Shown one piece after another: positions 1 through 8,381 of a DNA stretch of 24,162 nt. The notes under the pieces were generated by a model. It saw only the letters and a list, made by a program, of their open reading frames with translations, made no database searches and had not been told where the DNA came from. The DNA is from an uncultured Jeotgalicoccus sp. (lineage in GTDB: Bacteria > Bacillota > Bacilli > Staphylococcales > Salinicoccaceae), in the NCBI GenBank assembly GCA_947631305.1, contig CANRKV010000005.1, positions 1 through 24,162 of the forward strand, read 5' to 3'. The position numbers and the translations under genes are program-made. Position 1 is the first letter of the stretch. Every line of letters begins with the position of its first letter.

Positions 1-16
1 TTTTTCTGCTGTTTTA

Positions 17-2236
17 TTAAGCTGTAACAGGTTCCTGTTTTTTCTTTTTATACAGCTGATACAGAACCAGCAGGACGAAGAGTCCAAAACCGATTGCATC
101 TGTAACCAAATCACTTTGGATGAACAACAGCGCTGTAATGACTGCAAGTATTCTTTCTGCAATATTATACTTCACAAACATAAAGTTTTGTATAAATGAT
201 GCGAATGTAGCCATTCCTATCGCTGCTGTTATAATCGCCCAGGCCATTTCCAGCGCACTGGCATCTGTAATCAGCAGTATCGTAGGATTTATAGCAAACA
301 TAAACGGCAGCAGCAATGCTGCGGAGTCATATTTAAAGCCCTGGACTCCGGTCCTTATCGGCCCTGCCTTCGCTATACCAGCGGTCGCGTATGCCGGAAG
401 GTTTATCGGCGGTGTATCATCGGCAAGTACGCCGTAGTACAGTACAAACAGGTGTGCCACAATGACAGGCAGACCCATATTTGTCAGAACTGGTGCAATA
501 ACAGCTGCAAGCACTACATATGTTGCTGTAGTTGGAAGTCCCATACCTAAGAGGAGACATGCAAATACTGTCAAAACAAGTGCAATATAAAGCTGAGTAT
601 TATCGGTAATCATAAAGTTCGGCAGCCAGCCCTCAATCGTATCTGAAAAACTGATGACTATTCTTGTGAACTTCGTCGATAATCCGCTCGTTGTAATTAC
701 ACCAATCAGAATGCCTGCTGTTGCACAGGCAACAATAATGCTTAAAGCGTTTCTTGAAGCTTTGTCAAAACCTTCAAGAAGCTGCGTGAACCCGTATTTT
801 TGAGGTGTCACATCCCGTTTTGTCATCTTCATGAAGACTGCAAAGAGCAGTGCGACAATAATTCCGCCTAGCACCATTGTAAATATTGGACTGCGCCAGC
901 GGATAGTCTCAGTATTGAACAGGCTCAGACCGAGCGCATCATTAAATATTACAAGTCCCTGATTCACAAAGACGATTAAGTACTGCATCGAAAAAGTAAT
1001 TGCCAGTAGTATTGCAGCAAATATTATCGTTCGTCCCATACTCGTTTTAAAACGGTATGCGAAGAATGCAATAACAATCATTGCGATAATTGAATAGAAT
1101 GCCGAAGCGTTAACTGATGCTCTTTCCACTACTAGGAAATACAATAATATTAATATTGGTACTATCAAGTAACCTTGACTGAGCAGAAGTTTTCTTGCCG
1201 ACGTCATTTCAGATCTATCGATTCCTGATATATTATGTTTATTTGCTTCAAAATGAACCATGAACAGTATGCCTACATACGCAAGCAGTGCAGGTATCAG
1301 AGCGCTCTTAATAATTTCAAAATATGGAATACCTGTAAACTCAACCATTATAAACGCGGCAGCACCCATAACAGGAGGCAGGAACTGCCCGCTGGAGGAA
1401 GCCGCAACTTCAACACCGCCTGCCACATGCGGCGGGAATCCTACTTTTTTCATTAATGGGATTGTAAATGTTCCGGTAGTTACCGCATTTGCAGTCGAAC
1501 TCCCTGAAATACTTCCCATCATTCCGCTTGCCACAACACTCGCTTTGGCAGGACCGCCTTTATATTTACCAAATCCGCGTATAGCAAGATCGATAAACAT
1601 TTTTCCGGCACCTGTCGATTCCAGTATTGCGCCAAACAGTATAAAAATAAATACAAATTGTGCTGAAGCATAAATTGGAGTTCCAAAAATACCGTTACTT
1701 CTGTATGTAATTTCATAGACGAATCTCGAGAAATCACCCCTGTTGTGGTAAAACTGTCCCGGTAAAAATTCTCCGGCAAAGAAATAACCGATACCAATCA
1801 ATGCAATGATTACGAGCGGCAAACCAACAACACGCCTTGTTGCTTCAATGACTATAACGATAAACAATGCACCGATAATCAAATCAATTTCTGTCGGTCG
1901 TGCAGACATTATTTCAGGTGCATCCTGACGCTGTATTAAATATATTCCTAATCCCAGTGATATTCCTGACAGAATAAAGTCGTATATTGGAATTGTTTTT
2001 TGTCCTTTTCCTTTTTTAATAGGGAATATTAAAAACACCAGTACTAGTGCCAGTGTAAGATGAATGATCAGAAATGTTTTCGAACCGATACCCGGCAAAC
2101 CGAAGCCTGCAACGTAAAGGTGAAAAACGGCCAGCAGAATGGAAATCGAACTAACCAGTATCGTCAGTTTCCTGCCAAGATCTCTGTCGCTTCCCTCTAA
2201 TTCCTGAATCATTTTCTGTTGTTCCTTAGCGTCCAT
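17..2236 (-). CDS. TAXI-type TRAP transporter, fused 4TM/12TM permease
   Basis: Integral membrane permease of a tripartite ATP-independent periplasmic (TRAP) transporter, in which the small DctQ-like and large DctM-like subunits are one 739-residue polypeptide. The N-terminal third carries several hydrophobic segments, and the C-terminal two thirds has the many-helix DctM pattern. A characteristic stretch reads GMGLPTTATYVV, followed by ADDTPPINLPAYATAGIA, where large TRAP subunits have a D-x-TPP type motif. The family takes up organic acids using an ion gradient; the substrate cannot be read from sequence. It is the last gene of a three-gene operon, 3 bases after the DUF1850 stop codon. The ATG is preceded by GAGGTGATT. 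The fused form together with a TAXI receptor and DUF1850 is the usual set for this subfamily. The gene is complete; its stop lies 16 bases from the window start. Confidence 0.93.
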   Translation of the reverse strand: MDAKEQQKMIQELEGSDRDLGRKLTILVSSISILLAVFHLYVAGFGLPGIGSKTFLIIHLTLALVLVFLIFPIKKGKGQKTIPIYDFILSGISLGLGIYLIQRQDAPEIMSARPTEIDLIIGALFIVIVIEATRRVVGLPLVIIALIGIGYFFAGEFLPGQFYHNRGDFSRFVYEITYRSNGIFGTPIYASAQFVFIFILFGAILESTGAGKMFIDLAIRGFGKYKGGPAKASVVASGMMGSISGSSTANAVTTGTFTIPLMKKVGFPPHVAGGVEVAASSSGQFLPPVMGAAAFIMVEFTGIPYFEIIKSALIPALLAYVGILFMVHFEANKHNISGIDRSEMTSARKLLLSQGYLIVPILILLYFLVVERASVNASAFYSIIAMIVIAFFAYRFKTSMGRTIIFAAILLAITFSMQYLIVFVNQGLVIFNDALGLSLFNTETIRWRSPIFTMVLGGIIVALLFAVFMKMTKRDVTPQKYGFTQLLEGFDKASRNALSIIVACATAGILIGVITTSGLSTKFTRIVISFSDTIEGWLPNFMITDNTQLYIALVLTVFACLLLGMGLPTTATYVVLAAVIAPVLTNMGLPVIVAHLFVLYYGVLADDTPPINLPAYATAGIAKAGPIRTGVQGFKYDSAALLLPFMFAINPTILLITDASALEMAWAIITAAIGMATFASFIQNFMFVKYNIAERILAVITALLFIQSDLVTDAIGFGLFVLLVLYQLYKKKKQEPVTA

Positions 2237-2239
2237 TGG

Positions 2240-2755
2240 TTAATCACCTCTAAAATAACTTTTAATTAATTTCACTTCTAAATTTTTACCTTTATAGGGC
2301 GCATCCGAAATTACTATATCTGTCTTCCCGATAATAATATGATGCGGGAAAACTGAGGACGGCCTAATACGCAATGTTCCTCCGTGTACCTTACGGTTAA
2401 TATTTTTGATGATAAATGTCCCATCCTTTATTTCAACATCATCACCTTCATAAGGCATACCTGCTCCAAAAGATTCTGTACGGCTTTCCATCGTATATAT
2501 ACCATCACTGCGAACCTCAAAAATTTCGCTCACAGGAGAGCGTTCGACCGAGTGAATGTAATTCACTTCAAAACGTTCGCCATATTCAACTTCCTGTACA
2601 AACAGCTCTTCTTCAGTACTCATGTCCTCAATAATAATCTTTACCGGCTGATTAATTTGAAACAACAATGCTAATTCCAGCAAGATAAACAGACTTGTAA
2701 GGGATAAAAAGGCATTGCGTATGTGCAATGCCTTTTTATAATTATTTTTACTCAT
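2240..2755 (-). CDS. DUF1850 protein of the TAXI TRAP operon
   Basis: A 171-residue protein with one N-terminal hydrophobic segment (about residues 13-32) and an exported or membrane-anchored C-terminal domain. The domain holds the DUF1850 hallmarks: NYIHSVERSPVSEIFEV near residues 65-81 and SFGAGMPYEG near 95-104. DUF1850 proteins are known mainly as companions of TAXI-type TRAP transporters; their function is not established. Here the gene sits between receptor and fused permease, with gaps of 4 and 3 bases, so the three are surely cotranscribed. Its SD is weak: only GATGAG about 14 bases ahead of the ATG. Translation may therefore be coupled to termination of the upstream receptor gene. 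An accessory role in receptor-permease docking is inference. Confidence 0.85.
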   Translation of the reverse strand: MSKNNYKKALHIRNAFLSLTSLFILLELALLFQINQPVKIIIEDMSTEEELFVQEVEYGERFEVNYIHSVERSPVSEIFEVRSDGIYTMESRTESFGAGMPYEGDDVEIKDGTFIIKNINRKVHGGTLRIRPSSVFPHHIIIGKTDIVISDAPYKGKNLEVKLIKSYFRGD

Positions 2756-2759
2756 TTAA

Positions 2760-3761
2760 TCACTGCTGCTCATCGTAGTAGCGCTGTACACCAGGGTGCA
2801 GGTCAATCGACATACCATCTTCGGCAGTATCGAGTGATAATTCTTCTCCGCGTACATGAGCATTAGCCATTGAATCCAAGTTTTCGAAAATCGCTTTAGT
2901 CATTTCGTACATCTGATCTTCAGAAATATCATTTGAAGCAATCAGCATCGCCTGTACTGCAACTGTAGAAGCTGTGCTGTCAAAGTTGTCGTATGCATCT
3001 TCTGGAATATCAACTTGAGTATAGTATGAGTATTCTTCCATCAGATTATTCATCGCATCTTCATCGAAGCTTACAATTTTAACGTCCGCACTTGCACTCA
3101 GTTCCTGAATCGCACCAGTTGGTGTTCCTGCAGTAACAAATGCAGCATCAACGTTCCCATCCTGTAAGTTAGTTGAAGCATCTGAGAAATCTAAAGATTG
3201 TGCATCAACATCGTCAATCGTCATACCATGAGCTTCGATAATCTGAGTAGCGTTCGCTTCAGTACCTGAACCCATATCACCGATAGCAACACGTTTCCCC
3301 TCAAGGTCAGCTACCGACTCAATTCCTGAATCTGCTAAAGTAACCAGCTGAATTGTTTCAGGATAAATCGTAAATACTCCGCTGTAATTGTCCAATGGTT
3401 CACTGAACATATTATTCCCTTCAGCACCGTAAAATGCGATATCGTTCTGTACAAGTGCAAGTTGCGCTTCGCCATTATTCAATTGTTCTGCGTTAGATAC
3501 AGAAGCACCGGAAGATACTCCCGTTGCACTGACATTGTCAAAAGAAGAATCAATAATATCAGCCATTGCTACACCTAACGGGAAGTAAACCCCTGCTTCA
3601 CCGCCGGTAAGCAATGTAATATTTTCAACCCAGTCATCTCCCCCAGCTGAATCTCCTGGACTTTCACCGCTTTCTTCCTCATCAGCAGATTCTCCTCCGC
3701 ATGCTGCTAAAACAAGCAGAACCGCAGAAAACATAAGTAAAAACCAATAATTCTTTTTCAT
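2760..3761 (-). CDS. TAXI-family TRAP transporter solute-binding lipoprotein
   Basis: A 333-residue extracytoplasmic receptor that delivers substrate to the TRAP permease. The start has a lysine pair, a hydrophobic core and the lipobox LAAC with Cys21, so it is a lipid-anchored binding protein in a Gram-positive envelope. An acidic Ser/Gly/Glu-rich linker (about residues 22-45) precedes the binding domain. The domain begins with LLTGGEAGVYFPLG and includes IGDMGSGTEANATQI, both typical of TAXI receptors (TRAP-associated extracytoplasmic immunogenic proteins). It is the first gene of the operon, with SD GAAAGGGGA before ATG, and is divergent from the YeiH-like gene. Characterised TAXI members bind glutamate-like or other small carboxylates; the ligand here is unknown. 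Confidence 0.92.
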   Translation of the reverse strand: MKKNYWFLLMFSAVLLVLAACGGESADEEESGESPGDSAGGDDWVENITLLTGGEAGVYFPLGVAMADIIDSSFDNVSATGVSSGASVSNAEQLNNGEAQLALVQNDIAFYGAEGNNMFSEPLDNYSGVFTIYPETIQLVTLADSGIESVADLEGKRVAIGDMGSGTEANATQIIEAHGMTIDDVDAQSLDFSDASTNLQDGNVDAAFVTAGTPTGAIQELSASADVKIVSFDEDAMNNLMEEYSYYTQVDIPEDAYDNFDSTASTVAVQAMLIASNDISEDQMYEMTKAIFENLDSMANAHVRGEELSLDTAEDGMSIDLHPGVQRYYDEQQ

Positions 3762-3840
3762 AAAATTAGTCCCCTTTCAATTTTTTTACTTTCTTACCAA
3801 TCATCTTAACATAATACCGCTTCCAATAATTAGAATATTC

Positions 3841-3869
3841 TTGTTTTCATACAAATTTTGTCTTATATA
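3841..3869 (+). promoter_or_regulatory. Candidate sigma-A promoter for the YeiH-like gene
   Basis: TTGTTT at 3841-3846 and TATATA at 3864-3869 are separated by 17 bases, about 58 bases before the chosen ATG at 3928. The match is reasonable but the region is AT-rich, so chance is possible. A promoter for the TAXI operon must lie in the same divergent interval on the other strand, but I see no clear one. Confidence 0.45.
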
Positions 3870-3927
3870 TTTTACTAATTCCCACTATCTTTATTAAATG
3901 CTAATATTAATGAACGAGGTGTATAAA

Positions 3928-4917
3928 ATGATATATAAATATTTCAACAGACCATTTATTTTAGGGATATTATTTACACTAATCATCGCTGTTATAAGTA
4001 TTGTACTTGCAGAACTTCCGATTATTTCAAGTGTTGGAGCACTGGCAGTTGCTCTCGTTATCGGCGTCTTTTACAGACAGACGCTCGGCTATCCGGAAAG
4101 TCTGCGGCCCGGAATTACTTTTTCAGCCAAAAAATTACTGCGTTTTGCTATCGTCTTATATGGTTTTAAACTGAACCTGCAGTTAATTATTAATGATGGC
4201 TGGATTATGATACTTCTCGGTATCGGTGTTATACTGTTCAGCTTCCTGATGATGTATCTGCTGAATAAGTACTTTAAAACGAATTCATCAATTATGTTTT
4301 TACTGGCAGCTGGTACAGGTATTTGCGGTGCCGCTGCAATATCTGCCGTGAGTTCTATTATTAAAGCTAAAGAAGAAGATACTGCAATAAGCATCGGCTT
4401 AATTTCCATCGTCGGTACAGTTTTCGCTCTCTCTTATACTTTTATCGGACCATTATTCGATATGAATGATGCTGCCTACGGTATATGGAGCGGGCTCAGC
4501 CTTCACGAAATTGCACAGGTTGTTCTCGCAGGAGGCAGTGCAAATGATGATGGTATGGCGATGGCCCTGCTTTCAAAACTGAGCAGAGTCTTCCTGTTAA
4601 TTCCGGTCAGTTTCCTGATTATGTATTTCGTTTCACGGAGACAGCATCAAAAAACCGAAGGTAAAGTAGATATTCCATACTTCTTATTCTTTTTCGTTCT
4701 AATCGCAATTGTGAACACGTTCGTTACGATACCGGCAGGTTTAAGTGCAGTAATTGATCAGCTGACGACTCTGTTAATGGTCATGGCAATGGTTGGACTT
4801 GGACTCAGCGTGCCGCTGCAATCAATTAGAGAAAAAGCATTAAAACCACTGTATGCATTAGTTATCACATCGATTTTACTATCGGTGATTACATTTTACG
4901 TTGCCTCTATTATTTAA
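3928..4917 (+). CDS. YeiH/UPF0324 family putative anion exporter
   Basis: A 329-residue polytopic membrane protein of the UPF0324 (YeiH) family, often annotated as putative sulfate exporter; the substrate is not firmly established. About ten hydrophobic segments fill the length. Family-like stretches include RPGITFSAKKLLRFAIVLYG, AAGTGICGAAAISAV and LSLHEIAQVVLAGG. The C-terminal MVGLGLSVPLQSIR resembles the end region of homologues. I chose ATG 3928 over the in-frame ATG 3898 because GAGGTG lies 6 bases ahead of it, and because the protein then starts directly with the MIYKYFNRPF leader and has the usual family length. It is transcribed alone and ends in a strong bidirectional hairpin shared with the convergent SLC13 gene. 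Confidence 0.88.
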   Translation: MIYKYFNRPFILGILFTLIIAVISIVLAELPIISSVGALAVALVIGVFYRQTLGYPESLRPGITFSAKKLLRFAIVLYGFKLNLQLIINDGWIMILLGIGVILFSFLMMYLLNKYFKTNSSIMFLLAAGTGICGAAAISAVSSIIKAKEEDTAISIGLISIVGTVFALSYTFIGPLFDMNDAAYGIWSGLSLHEIAQVVLAGGSANDDGMAMALLSKLSRVFLLIPVSFLIMYFVSRRQHQKTEGKVDIPYFLFFFVLIAIVNTFVTIPAGLSAVIDQLTTLLMVMAMVGLGLSVPLQSIREKALKPLYALVITSILLSVITFYVASII

Positions 4918-4926
4918 ATATGAGGT

Positions 4927-4968
4927 ATATAAAAAAATCGCCCTCCAAAGAGAGCGATTTTTTTATAT
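4927..4968. terminator. Bidirectional intrinsic terminator
   Basis: A perfect 15-base inverted repeat (4927-4941 and 4954-4968) contains an A7 tract, the core TCGC/GCGA and a T7 tract. It extends inward by three further pairs after one mismatch. It lies between two convergent genes (stops at 4917 and 4974) and has a U-run in both readings. Confidence 0.9.
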
Positions 4969-4973
4969 TAATT

Positions 4974-6482
4974 TTACAGTAAGCCAATCCACTGCCAGTA
5001 TGTTGCAGACAGAATAACAATCAGAATATAACCGCCAACTGTCAGGAAAATACCTGATTTCAGCAAGTCGTTTACTGTGAATGTTCCTGTACCGTAAGCG
5101 AGCATATTTTGCGGTGCGCTTACAGGAAGCAGGAATCCGAAACAGATTACAAATTGCTGAACGAGCACAAAACCGAGTGACGAATCACCCATATTCAGTG
5201 TTGTTGTCAGCGCGATAAACACCGGTATTAATGCAGAGGCGAGCGACGTAGCGCTGGCAAATCCGAGATGAATAATAATATTAAAGACTGCGACCAGTGC
5301 AATGACCCCGACAAGCGGTAATGCATCCAGACCCATGGCACCGAACGTTACGTCTGATAACCATTGTGCAGCCCCTGTTCTAAGCAGTACTGTACCGAGT
5401 GAGATACCGATGGCGAAGACGATAATTGTTCCCCAGTTAATCGTTCCCTCGACTTCTTTCCATGTAAATACACCAATCTTAGGTGACAGCATAAGTGCAA
5501 GAGCTATTAATGTAATTGATGATGAATCGAACGGGTGCAGAATGCCTTCCGTTGCCCAAAAGATAAGCAGCAGTGATGCGATGGCGATTAGTCGCCATTC
5601 TACCGCCTTAATCGGTCCGAGTACTGCGAGTTCCTGATCAATCAGCTCGCGTCCGCCGCTGATTTCATCCGTTTCAGCTTTAAAGAACCGTGTCATTACG
5701 AAGTACAGAAGAATACTCATTATAATCGAGAATGGCGCTGCATATATAAACCATTCTATCCATGATACATCCTGTCCCATTGCTTCGTTAATAAAGCCTA
5801 CAGCAACGAGGTTTTGTGCTGCTGCAGTTTTAATTCCAACGTTCCAGATTGATACTGCCTGTACAGCTGTCACAATGAGCAATGTAGCAAGTCTGCTGTC
5901 TTTCGACATGCCGAATGCCGCAACCATTCCGATTAGAATCGGAATTACCGCACCTGCTCTTGCTGTTGCCGACGGTACGAAGAAGGCTAATAAAATTGAT
6001 ACGAGAATTGTTCCGAGTACAATCGCATTCGTTTTATTGCCGACAATGCGGAGTACATAAAGTGCAAGACGTTTATGCAGATTCGTGATCTGCATCGCAC
6101 TTGCAAGGAACAGTGCTGCTGCAACTAACGCAAGTGCTGAACTAGAAAATCCGGAGAATGCCAGTGAAAGTGCATTGCTCGTTCCGAACTGATCCGTTCC
6201 GTCCGGTACACCGAGTGTTGCGCCGACTTCGTTTGCCGGAACCGGTGAAAGACCGAGTAAAATAATAAGCAGCCCGACAATCATTACTGCGGATACCGGA
6301 TACTTCACTGCTTCAGTAACCCACATAATAACTGCGAAAGCCAGCACGGAGAGTGCTCTTAAACCTACTGTACCCAGTGCTTCGGGCGCAGGTAAGAAGT
6401 TAATAATAATTAATACCAGAAAGGCCGCGATAATCCAGAGAGGCTTATACCCTTTTGTCTGTTTCTCTTTATTGTCTGCCAT
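4974..6482 (-). CDS. DASS/SLC13 family anion permease
   Basis: A 502-residue, roughly 11-12 helix carrier of the divalent anion:sodium symporter (DASS/SLC13) family, acting in the cytoplasmic membrane. Its two pseudo-symmetric re-entrant loops are visible as VPSATARAGAVIPI (residues 170-181) and FASATSLASALIPVF (408-422). They resemble the CitT/chloroplast dicarboxylate-translocator branch rather than the SdcS branch. In well-studied members these loops carry Ser-Asn-Thr; here both read Ser-Ala-Thr (171-173 and 410-412). Substrate is therefore uncertain: a dicarboxylate, tricarboxylate or inorganic anion. I chose ATG 6482 because AAAGGAG lies 11 bases before it, whereas the upstream in-frame GTG at 6494 overlaps that SD. 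The gene is monocistronic and convergent with the YeiH-like gene. Confidence 0.88.
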   Translation of the reverse strand: MADNKEKQTKGYKPLWIIAAFLVLIIINFLPAPEALGTVGLRALSVLAFAVIMWVTEAVKYPVSAVMIVGLLIILLGLSPVPANEVGATLGVPDGTDQFGTSNALSLAFSGFSSSALALVAAALFLASAMQITNLHKRLALYVLRIVGNKTNAIVLGTILVSILLAFFVPSATARAGAVIPILIGMVAAFGMSKDSRLATLLIVTAVQAVSIWNVGIKTAAAQNLVAVGFINEAMGQDVSWIEWFIYAAPFSIIMSILLYFVMTRFFKAETDEISGGRELIDQELAVLGPIKAVEWRLIAIASLLLIFWATEGILHPFDSSSITLIALALMLSPKIGVFTWKEVEGTINWGTIIVFAIGISLGTVLLRTGAAQWLSDVTFGAMGLDALPLVGVIALVAVFNIIIHLGFASATSLASALIPVFIALTTTLNMGDSSLGFVLVQQFVICFGFLLPVSAPQNMLAYGTGTFTVNDLLKSGIFLTVGGYILIVILSATYWQWIGLL

Positions 6483-6675
6483 TTTGACAGTCACTCCTTT
6501 TTAGTCTCTGTATATTCATTGCCAATATAACACTATTTACTCTCCAGTTCTTCTCTACTTTCAATGTGTCACAATACTTTCAAAATTTTTATTTTTCTCG
6601 GTTTTTTTCGTACATATCTTTGCAATAAGAACCATATAAATTATATTATTAAAGTAATAGTATATGATTTTACGT

Positions 6676-6711
6676 AAAAAAAGCGCCGGGCAGATGCCCG
6701 GCGTTTTTTTT
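6676..6711 (-). terminator. Intrinsic terminator of the PTS_EIIC_2 gene
   Basis: CGCCGGGCA and TGCCCGGCG form a 9-base GC-rich stem around a GA loop, flanked by A7 and T8 tracts. Read on the minus strand it follows the stop codon at 6714 directly and ends in a U-run. It is the most GC-rich hairpin in the window. Confidence 0.92.
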
Positions 6712-6713
6712 GA

Positions 6714-7742
6714 CTAATCTTTAAGTACTTCACTATTATAAATTTTAGTATTTCTAAATACATATGAACCGGCTATTGCAACACTTAGTGAAATCGCTGC
6801 ACAAATTACCGCATACATTATTACCTGTCCTGCAGGGTTATAACCAAACATTACCAGAAGTCCCGGAACCGGTGCTGCCGTACCGGGAGCATCGTTTACC
6901 ATGCCTGACATAGCGATTACCATACCTGATAACCCACCGCCGACAAAGTTTGTTACGTACATCGGCAGCGGATTTGCAGTAATCAGATCCGCTTTCGACA
7001 GCGGTTCAATCGCTACCGAAATTATTGATTTTAAATCCCCGATTTTAAGTTTATAAAATAGCCATGCACTTGCCGGAGAAGAAGCAAATGCTGATAATGC
7101 CGCGACGGCCATCGGTACACCCGTTAAACCGAGTAATGCAGTTAATGCCATTGAACTCAGCGGTGAAATACCAACTACTGTAACAATTCCTCCGAGCATC
7201 AAGCCCATCAGAAGCGGACTTGTGTCTGTTGCAGTCTGTATAATCGCCCCGATTTCAAGTAATGAATTGTCGACCAGGGGTGTAATAATTAAGCCCATTA
7301 GACGAATAATCGGCAAAGCGATTAAAATTACTATAATAAAATCCAGGCCTTTTGGAATAATACGCTGCAGCCACAGGACTCCAAAAGAAACTATGTATGC
7401 TGCGAACAGTCCCGGAATCAGTCCCATATCCCCAAAGCCTGCCGCTAATATTGCCGAGTTAACAGGGTTAACTTTCATCGCCAGACATACCAGCATAACG
7501 ACTATTGTTCCGTCCAGTCCCCCGGCAACGGTTCCAGCAGTTTGAAAGAATTCTAAGTTGAAAAGATCACCGATGACAAATGAATTTAATGCTTCAACTA
7601 AATATGTAGCAATTGCGGCACCTGCAAAGGCACCCATCACTTTAGAACCATATGGTGCAAAGTGAGTAAATAAAGTGAAAAATACTAAAATAACCAGCAG
7701 CAGACCAATACCTATCAGCTCGTCAATTGTCAAAACCCCCAA
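6714..7742 (-). CDS. PTS_EIIC_2 family membrane protein (orphan IIC-like)
   Basis: A membrane protein of about 340 residues, very hydrophobic throughout, matching the PTS_EIIC_2 type of IIC-like proteins. Recognisable stretches include LAAGFGDMGLIPGLFAAYIVSFG, IIPKGLDFIIVI, ASSPASAWLFYKLKIGD and the C-terminal DAPGTAAPVPGLLVMFGYNP. These proteins are named after sugar phosphotransferase IIC subunits, but no IIA or IIB gene or domain is visible nearby, so sugar phosphorylation is not supported; transport of another solute or a regulatory role is equally possible. The start is uncertain. TTG 7742 has no SD upstream, while a GGGGG run lies just inside the frame and could serve a TTG at 7733 or an ATT at 7727. 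The gene is monocistronic and ends in a strong hairpin. Confidence 0.78.
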   Translation of the reverse strand: MGVLTIDELIGIGLLLVILVFFTLFTHFAPYGSKVMGAFAGAAIATYLVEALNSFVIGDLFNLEFFQTAGTVAGGLDGTIVVMLVCLAMKVNPVNSAILAAGFGDMGLIPGLFAAYIVSFGVLWLQRIIPKGLDFIIVILIALPIIRLMGLIITPLVDNSLLEIGAIIQTATDTSPLLMGLMLGGIVTVVGISPLSSMALTALLGLTGVPMAVAALSAFASSPASAWLFYKLKIGDLKSIISVAIEPLSKADLITANPLPMYVTNFVGGGLSGMVIAMSGMVNDAPGTAAPVPGLLVMFGYNPAGQVIMYAVICAAISLSVAIAGSYVFRNTKIYNSEVLKD

Positions 7743-7835
7743 ATGTTTATCTATATATAATGGTTATATGAAAAGCCTTTCACGAAAACACAATGAGGTT
7801 AAGTTACCATATGAATTTTTTTTAGTCAATTTTAA

Positions 7836-7877
7836 TTGTTGGAATTTTATGTTTAATTCTATGCTAAAATGGGGATA
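7836..7877 (+). promoter_or_regulatory. Candidate promoter(s) of the DoxX-like gene, sigma-A and sigma-B readings
   Basis: Two readings overlap. A sigma-A form is TTGTTG (7836-7841), 18 bases, TATGCT (7860-7865). A sigma-B-like form is GTTTAA (7851-7856), 15 bases, GGGATA (7872-7877), close to the staphylococcal stress consensus GTTTAA-N12-15-GGGTAT. The gene's SD starts about 36 bases further on. I cannot tell which is used. Confidence 0.4.
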
Positions 7878-7925
7878 CATTAATAATTGTGAAGTTTTTC
7901 AAATTATTTATCAGGAGGTACCATA

Positions 7926-8273
7926 ATGTTAAAATATCTAGTTAATTTATATGTCGGATCGAAAGTCATAGAAGGCGGTCTCGACAAAATTAAAGCTGAA
8001 GGTAATATGGGTGAAGAATTTGAATCGGAATTCAACGTCAACAATGACCAGATGAAAGCAGCCGGTTATTTTGAAGCTATCGGCTCAATTTTCTTGTTCC
8101 TGTCATTCCTCGGTAAAACTTTTACACGTCTCGGAGTATTAATGATTAATGGCGTACTCGGTGTTGCTATCTTTAAACACCTGAGAGCAGGACATGGCTA
8201 CGAAGGCAGTAAAAACGCATTACAGTTATTCGGTTTAAACACGCTTAGTTTCTTTGAAACATTCCGTAAATAA
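7926..8273 (+). CDS. DoxX-like small membrane protein
   Basis: A 115-residue protein with about three to four hydrophobic segments (roughly residues 3-16, 46-62, 67-84 and a weak C-terminal one). The pattern of a short N-terminal helix with GGLDKI, a hydrophilic loop, then MKAAGYFEAIGSIFLFLSFLGK resembles DoxX-family proteins, where a Glu-x-x-Gly motif begins a core helix. Some DoxX members work with redox enzymes or sulfur-stress systems, but function cannot be assigned here. The SD AGGAGGT before ATG is strong. The gene has its own terminator and precedes an aldehyde dehydrogenase on the same strand. Family assignment is moderate; existence of the gene is very likely. Confidence 0.75.
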   Translation: MLKYLVNLYVGSKVIEGGLDKIKAEGNMGEEFESEFNVNNDQMKAAGYFEAIGSIFLFLSFLGKTFTRLGVLMINGVLGVAIFKHLRAGHGYEGSKNALQLFGLNTLSFFETFRK

Positions 8274-8279
8274 TTATTG

Positions 8280-8310
8280 AACCTGAAGATATTCTCTTCA
8301 GGTTTTTTTT
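8280..8310 (+). terminator. Intrinsic terminator of the DoxX-like gene
   Basis: ACCTGAAGA (8281-8289) pairs with TCTTCAGGT (8295-8303) around a 5-base loop, followed by a T8 run. It starts 6 bases after the stop codon. Confidence 0.93.
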
Positions 8311-8319
8311 ATATATTTT

Positions 8320-8348
8320 TTGTTTCGAAAAACAGTTTTAAGGATAAA
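8320..8348 (+). promoter_or_regulatory. Candidate promoter of the aldehyde dehydrogenase gene
   Basis: TTGTTT (8320-8325), 17 bases, GATAAA (8343-8348) is a sigma-A reading. GTTTCG (8322-8327), 14 bases, GGATAA (8342-8347) is a sigma-B-like reading of nearly the same bases. The position, just after the upstream terminator and 34 bases before the start, suits either. Neither match is strong. Confidence 0.4.
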
Positions 8349-8381
8349 TAAAACTATATGTAAAATTTGGAGGGACTCAGT

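Noticed and set aside
120..437. Plus-strand frame of 105 codons opposite the TRAP permease gene
   Set aside because: It is antisense to a well-recognised conserved gene, with no SD and no recognisable domain.
2384..2674. Plus-strand frames opposite the DUF1850 gene
   Set aside because: They are antisense shadows of a gene with clear family motifs and no SD of their own.
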